Of a stretch of DNA of 25,865 bases, positions 24,054-25,865 are shown in pieces (the stretch's first letter is position 1; each line of letters starts with the position of its first letter). A model generated the notes under the pieces. It was not told the DNA's origin, did no database searches, and worked only from the letters and a program-made list of their open reading frames with translations. This DNA comes from Trebonia sp036501515 (GTDB lineage: Bacteria > Actinomycetota > Actinomycetes > Streptosporangiales > Streptosporangiaceae): contig DASYAD010000298.1 in NCBI GenBank assembly GCA_036501515.1, positions 1-25,865 on the forward strand, given 5' to 3'. Both the position numbers and the translations under genes were made by a program.

Positions 24054-25064
24054 CTATTCCTGGTAACGCACGGTATGGGATGGTTCGCGCCCGGACAGCA
24101 GGGCCGCGATCGCCGTCGCCGCCTGTTCGTAGGAGGCGAATTCCGATTCCGGTGACAGCCAGGCCAGGTGCGGCGTGAGGATCGTCCGCGGCAGGGCGAG
24201 CGCGGGATGGTCCGCTGGCGGGGGCTCCTCGTCGAGGACGTCGAGGGCGGCGCCCGACAGGTGCCCGGATTCCAGGGCGTCCCGCAGCGCGCGCAGGTCG
24301 ACCAGTTCGCCCCGGCCGCAGTTGACCAGGGACGCGCCCGGGCGCATGGCCGCCAGGGCGTCGGCGTCGATGAGGTTCTTGGTGTCCGGGGTGAGCGGCA
24401 CGTGCAAGGTCACCACGTCGCTGGCGGCCAGCAGGTCATGCAGGCGCTCCACCGGGGTGACGCCGGACGCGCGGGCGGTCTGCGGCGGCGTGCGCGGCGC
24501 CCAGGCGCTGACCCGCAGGCCGAGGGCGGCGGCGCGCCGCGCGACGAGTGCCCCGGTGCGGCCGAGGCCGACCACGCCGAGGGCGGCGCCGGTGATCCGG
24601 CGGGCGCCGACGGCGCGCGACGACCAGCCGCCCGCGCGGACGTGCGCGTCGCCCGTGTGCAGGTTGCGCAGCAGGGCGCAGGTTATCGCGATCGTGTGGT
24701 CGGCCACCTCCGTGTCGCAGTACCCCGGGGTATGCGTGAGCGTGATGCCCCGGGCGGCGAGCGCGCCCGCGTCGAGGTGGTCGTAGCCCGCGGACGCGGC
24801 GGCGGCCACCCGCAGCCCTGGCAGGGCCGCCAGGTGCTCCGGCGTGATCCGGACAGGCGGCGCCACCGCGAGCCCGACGACCGCCGGACCGGACGGGACC
24901 TGGTGGCTGAAGCCGAGTTCGTAGCCGTCCGGGCGGCCGCCGGCCGCGACCACGGCGGCGGCGAAGGCGGCGGTGAAGCAGGGCATCACGTCCCGGCCGG
25001 AGGTGCGGGAGACCAAGACGACCCGCGGCGGCCGCGCGGCCGGCCGGGGGCGGATGTCAGTCAA
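24054..25064 (-). CDS. D-isomer-specific 2-hydroxyacid dehydrogenase
   Basis: A 336-aa NAD(P)-dependent dehydrogenase. The nucleotide-binding loop is VVGLGRTGALVARR (GLGRTG at 166-171). Catalytic residues are Arg251 (NCGRGELVD), Glu280 (DVLDEEP) and His299 (LTPHLAW). Reaction: reversible reduction of a 2-oxoacid to a D-2-hydroxyacid. The end of the second beta strand has no acidic residue (VSAWAPRT), which favours NADP(H), though this is an inference. TTG 25064 overlaps the stop of the class II aldolase gene (TTGA), so the two are likely translationally coupled; no ATG or GTG is near the family start. It probably acts with the aldolase. Confidence 0.88.
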   Translation of the reverse strand: MTDIRPRPAARPPRVVLVSRTSGRDVMPCFTAAFAAAVVAAGGRPDGYELGFSHQVPSGPAVVGLAVAPPVRITPEHLAALPGLRVAAAASAGYDHLDAGALAARGITLTHTPGYCDTEVADHTIAITCALLRNLHTGDAHVRAGGWSSRAVGARRITGAALGVVGLGRTGALVARRAAALGLRVSAWAPRTPPQTARASGVTPVERLHDLLAASDVVTLHVPLTPDTKNLIDADALAAMRPGASLVNCGRGELVDLRALRDALESGHLSGAALDVLDEEPPPADHPALALPRTILTPHLAWLSPESEFASYEQAATAIAALLSGREPSHTVRYQE

Positions 25065-25846
25065 TCCTTGTAGTCCGGGTACAGCCGGTCGACCAGGCGC
25101 AGCAGCGCGTCCCAGGCGAGGTTGGGGTTCTTCCCGGTGGCGTAGTCGTCGTCGCTGTGGTCACCCTCGAACTGACGAGCCGTGTGCTCGCAGACCTCAG
25201 GCGGCGGCAGGACGACCGCCGTGCCGCCGGCCAGCGCGTCGACCTGGATCTCGCAGGCGCGCTCCAGGTAGAACATGCGCAGGAACGCCTGGCCGGGAGT
25301 GCGGCCCACGGTGAGCAGGCCGTGGTTGCGCATGATCATCACCGGCTGGCCGCCGAGGTCCGCCACCAGCCGTTCCTTCTCCGCGTTGGAGAGCGAGATG
25401 CCCTCGTTGTCGTGGTACGCGACCCGGTTGTAGAACTCGAGTGACATCTGGTTGAGCGGCAGCAGCCCGTGCTGCTGGGCGGCGACCGCGCCGCCCGCCT
25501 TGGTGTGGGTGTGCAGCACGCACAGCGCGTCCTCGCGGGCCGCGTGGATCGCGGAGTGGATGACGAAGCCGGCCGGGTTCACCTTCCACGGACCGTCCGT
25601 CTCCAGCTCCCCGTCAAGGCCGACGATCACCAGGCTGGAGGCGGTCACTTCCTCGTAGAGCAGCCCGAACGGGTTGATGAGGAAACGGTGCCCGGGGCCT
25701 GGCAGCCGGACCGAGATGTGATTGAGGATGAGATCCGTCATCTTGAAGTGCGCTGCGAGCCGGTAGACGGCGGCCAGCTCGCGGCGCAGCCGCGTCTCCG
25801 CGGCGGCGTAATCGCCCGCCGACCTGCCTAGCTCCGTGACGGTCAT
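25061..25846 (-). CDS. Class II aldolase/adducin-family protein
   Basis: A 261-aa class II aldolase. The metal-binding histidines are His112 and His114 (VLHTHTKAG) and His175 (MRNHGLLTVGRT); NHISVRLPG and FLINPFGLLYEEV match the phosphate and substrate region. The family uses a divalent metal to cleave or form C-C bonds of sugar phosphates, or to decarboxylate, and includes non-catalytic adducin-like members. ATG 25846 gives a full-length protein, and the window ends 19 bases upstream. It is first in the minus-strand group with the dehydrogenase and OYE, consistent with a small catabolic operon. Substrate is unknown. Confidence 0.9.
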   Translation of the reverse strand: MTVTELGRSAGDYAAAETRLRRELAAVYRLAAHFKMTDLILNHISVRLPGPGHRFLINPFGLLYEEVTASSLVIVGLDGELETDGPWKVNPAGFVIHSAIHAAREDALCVLHTHTKAGGAVAAQQHGLLPLNQMSLEFYNRVAYHDNEGISLSNAEKERLVADLGGQPVMIMRNHGLLTVGRTPGQAFLRMFYLERACEIQVDALAGGTAVVLPPPEVCEHTARQFEGDHSDDDYATGKNPNLAWDALLRLVDRLYPDYKD

Positions 25847-25865
25847 GCCCGCGTATCCCCTTGCG

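Overview
The window is GC-rich DNA (roughly 70% G+C or more, with third codon positions almost always G or C). It carries families typical of actinomycetes: an Rv2466c-type mycothiol-dependent nitroreductase, an SCO6745-family protein, a DesK/NarL-type histidine kinase (HisKA_3), a PadR-controlled MacB-like ABC transporter, a MocR regulator and a GlxA-type AraC regulator. It is almost certainly a chromosomal segment of an actinomycete; I cannot assign a genus. No rRNA, tRNA, CRISPR array, integrase or complete insertion sequence was seen.

Layout. 1-3738: a sensor kinase that enters from the left edge fused to the front of a MacB-type ABC ATPase and has a one-base frameshift near its end, facing two minus-strand response regulators (one receiver-only, one LuxR type). 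3882-7328, minus: an MGDG-synthase-like glycosyltransferase translationally coupled to a GT4 glycosyltransferase, then a conserved protein of unknown function. 7562-11450, minus: PadR regulator, ABC ATPase and FtsX-like permease, an operon with two ATGA overlaps. 11451-11729: a divergent regulatory region with a perfect 17-bp-arm inverted repeat and a PadR-operator-like palindrome over a -10 box. 11730-12365, plus: the Rv2466c-like protein with a CPFA active site. 12378-14156, minus: an SH3-like gene remnant, a GNAT acetyltransferase and an SCO6745-family gene, the last two separated exactly by an 81-nt mini-ORF element. 14208-18122, plus: MocR regulator, DUF218 membrane protein and an alpha/beta hydrolase. 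18119-20069, minus: SMP-30 lactonase and a GlxA/AraC regulator. 20123-22814: unknown plus-strand gene, ABC-F ATPase (minus), NUDIX hydrolase (plus). 22864-25846, minus: class II aldolase, 2-hydroxyacid dehydrogenase and Old Yellow Enzyme, probably one catabolic or detoxification operon.

The most unusual signal is a family of short elements bounded by GTGA. Two full copies (2863-2943 and 13219-13299; both 81 nt, 66/81 identical, same reading frame, 26 codons plus stop) each begin with a GTG and end with a TGA that overlaps the GTG start of the next gene. Each carries a Shine-Dalgarno (AGGAG or AGGAGG) at its 3' end, inside its own coding sequence. At 13219-13299 the element fills the gap between two genes exactly, overlapping the upstream stop and the downstream start by GTGA. 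At 2831-3067 the whole gap between two response regulators is tiled by three consecutive mini-ORFs linked by GTGA overlaps, and a shortened further copy is fused in frame to the N terminus of the receiver protein. This looks like a portable, coupling-preserving element.

All identifications come from reading the sequence and recalling family motifs. No database search was run.
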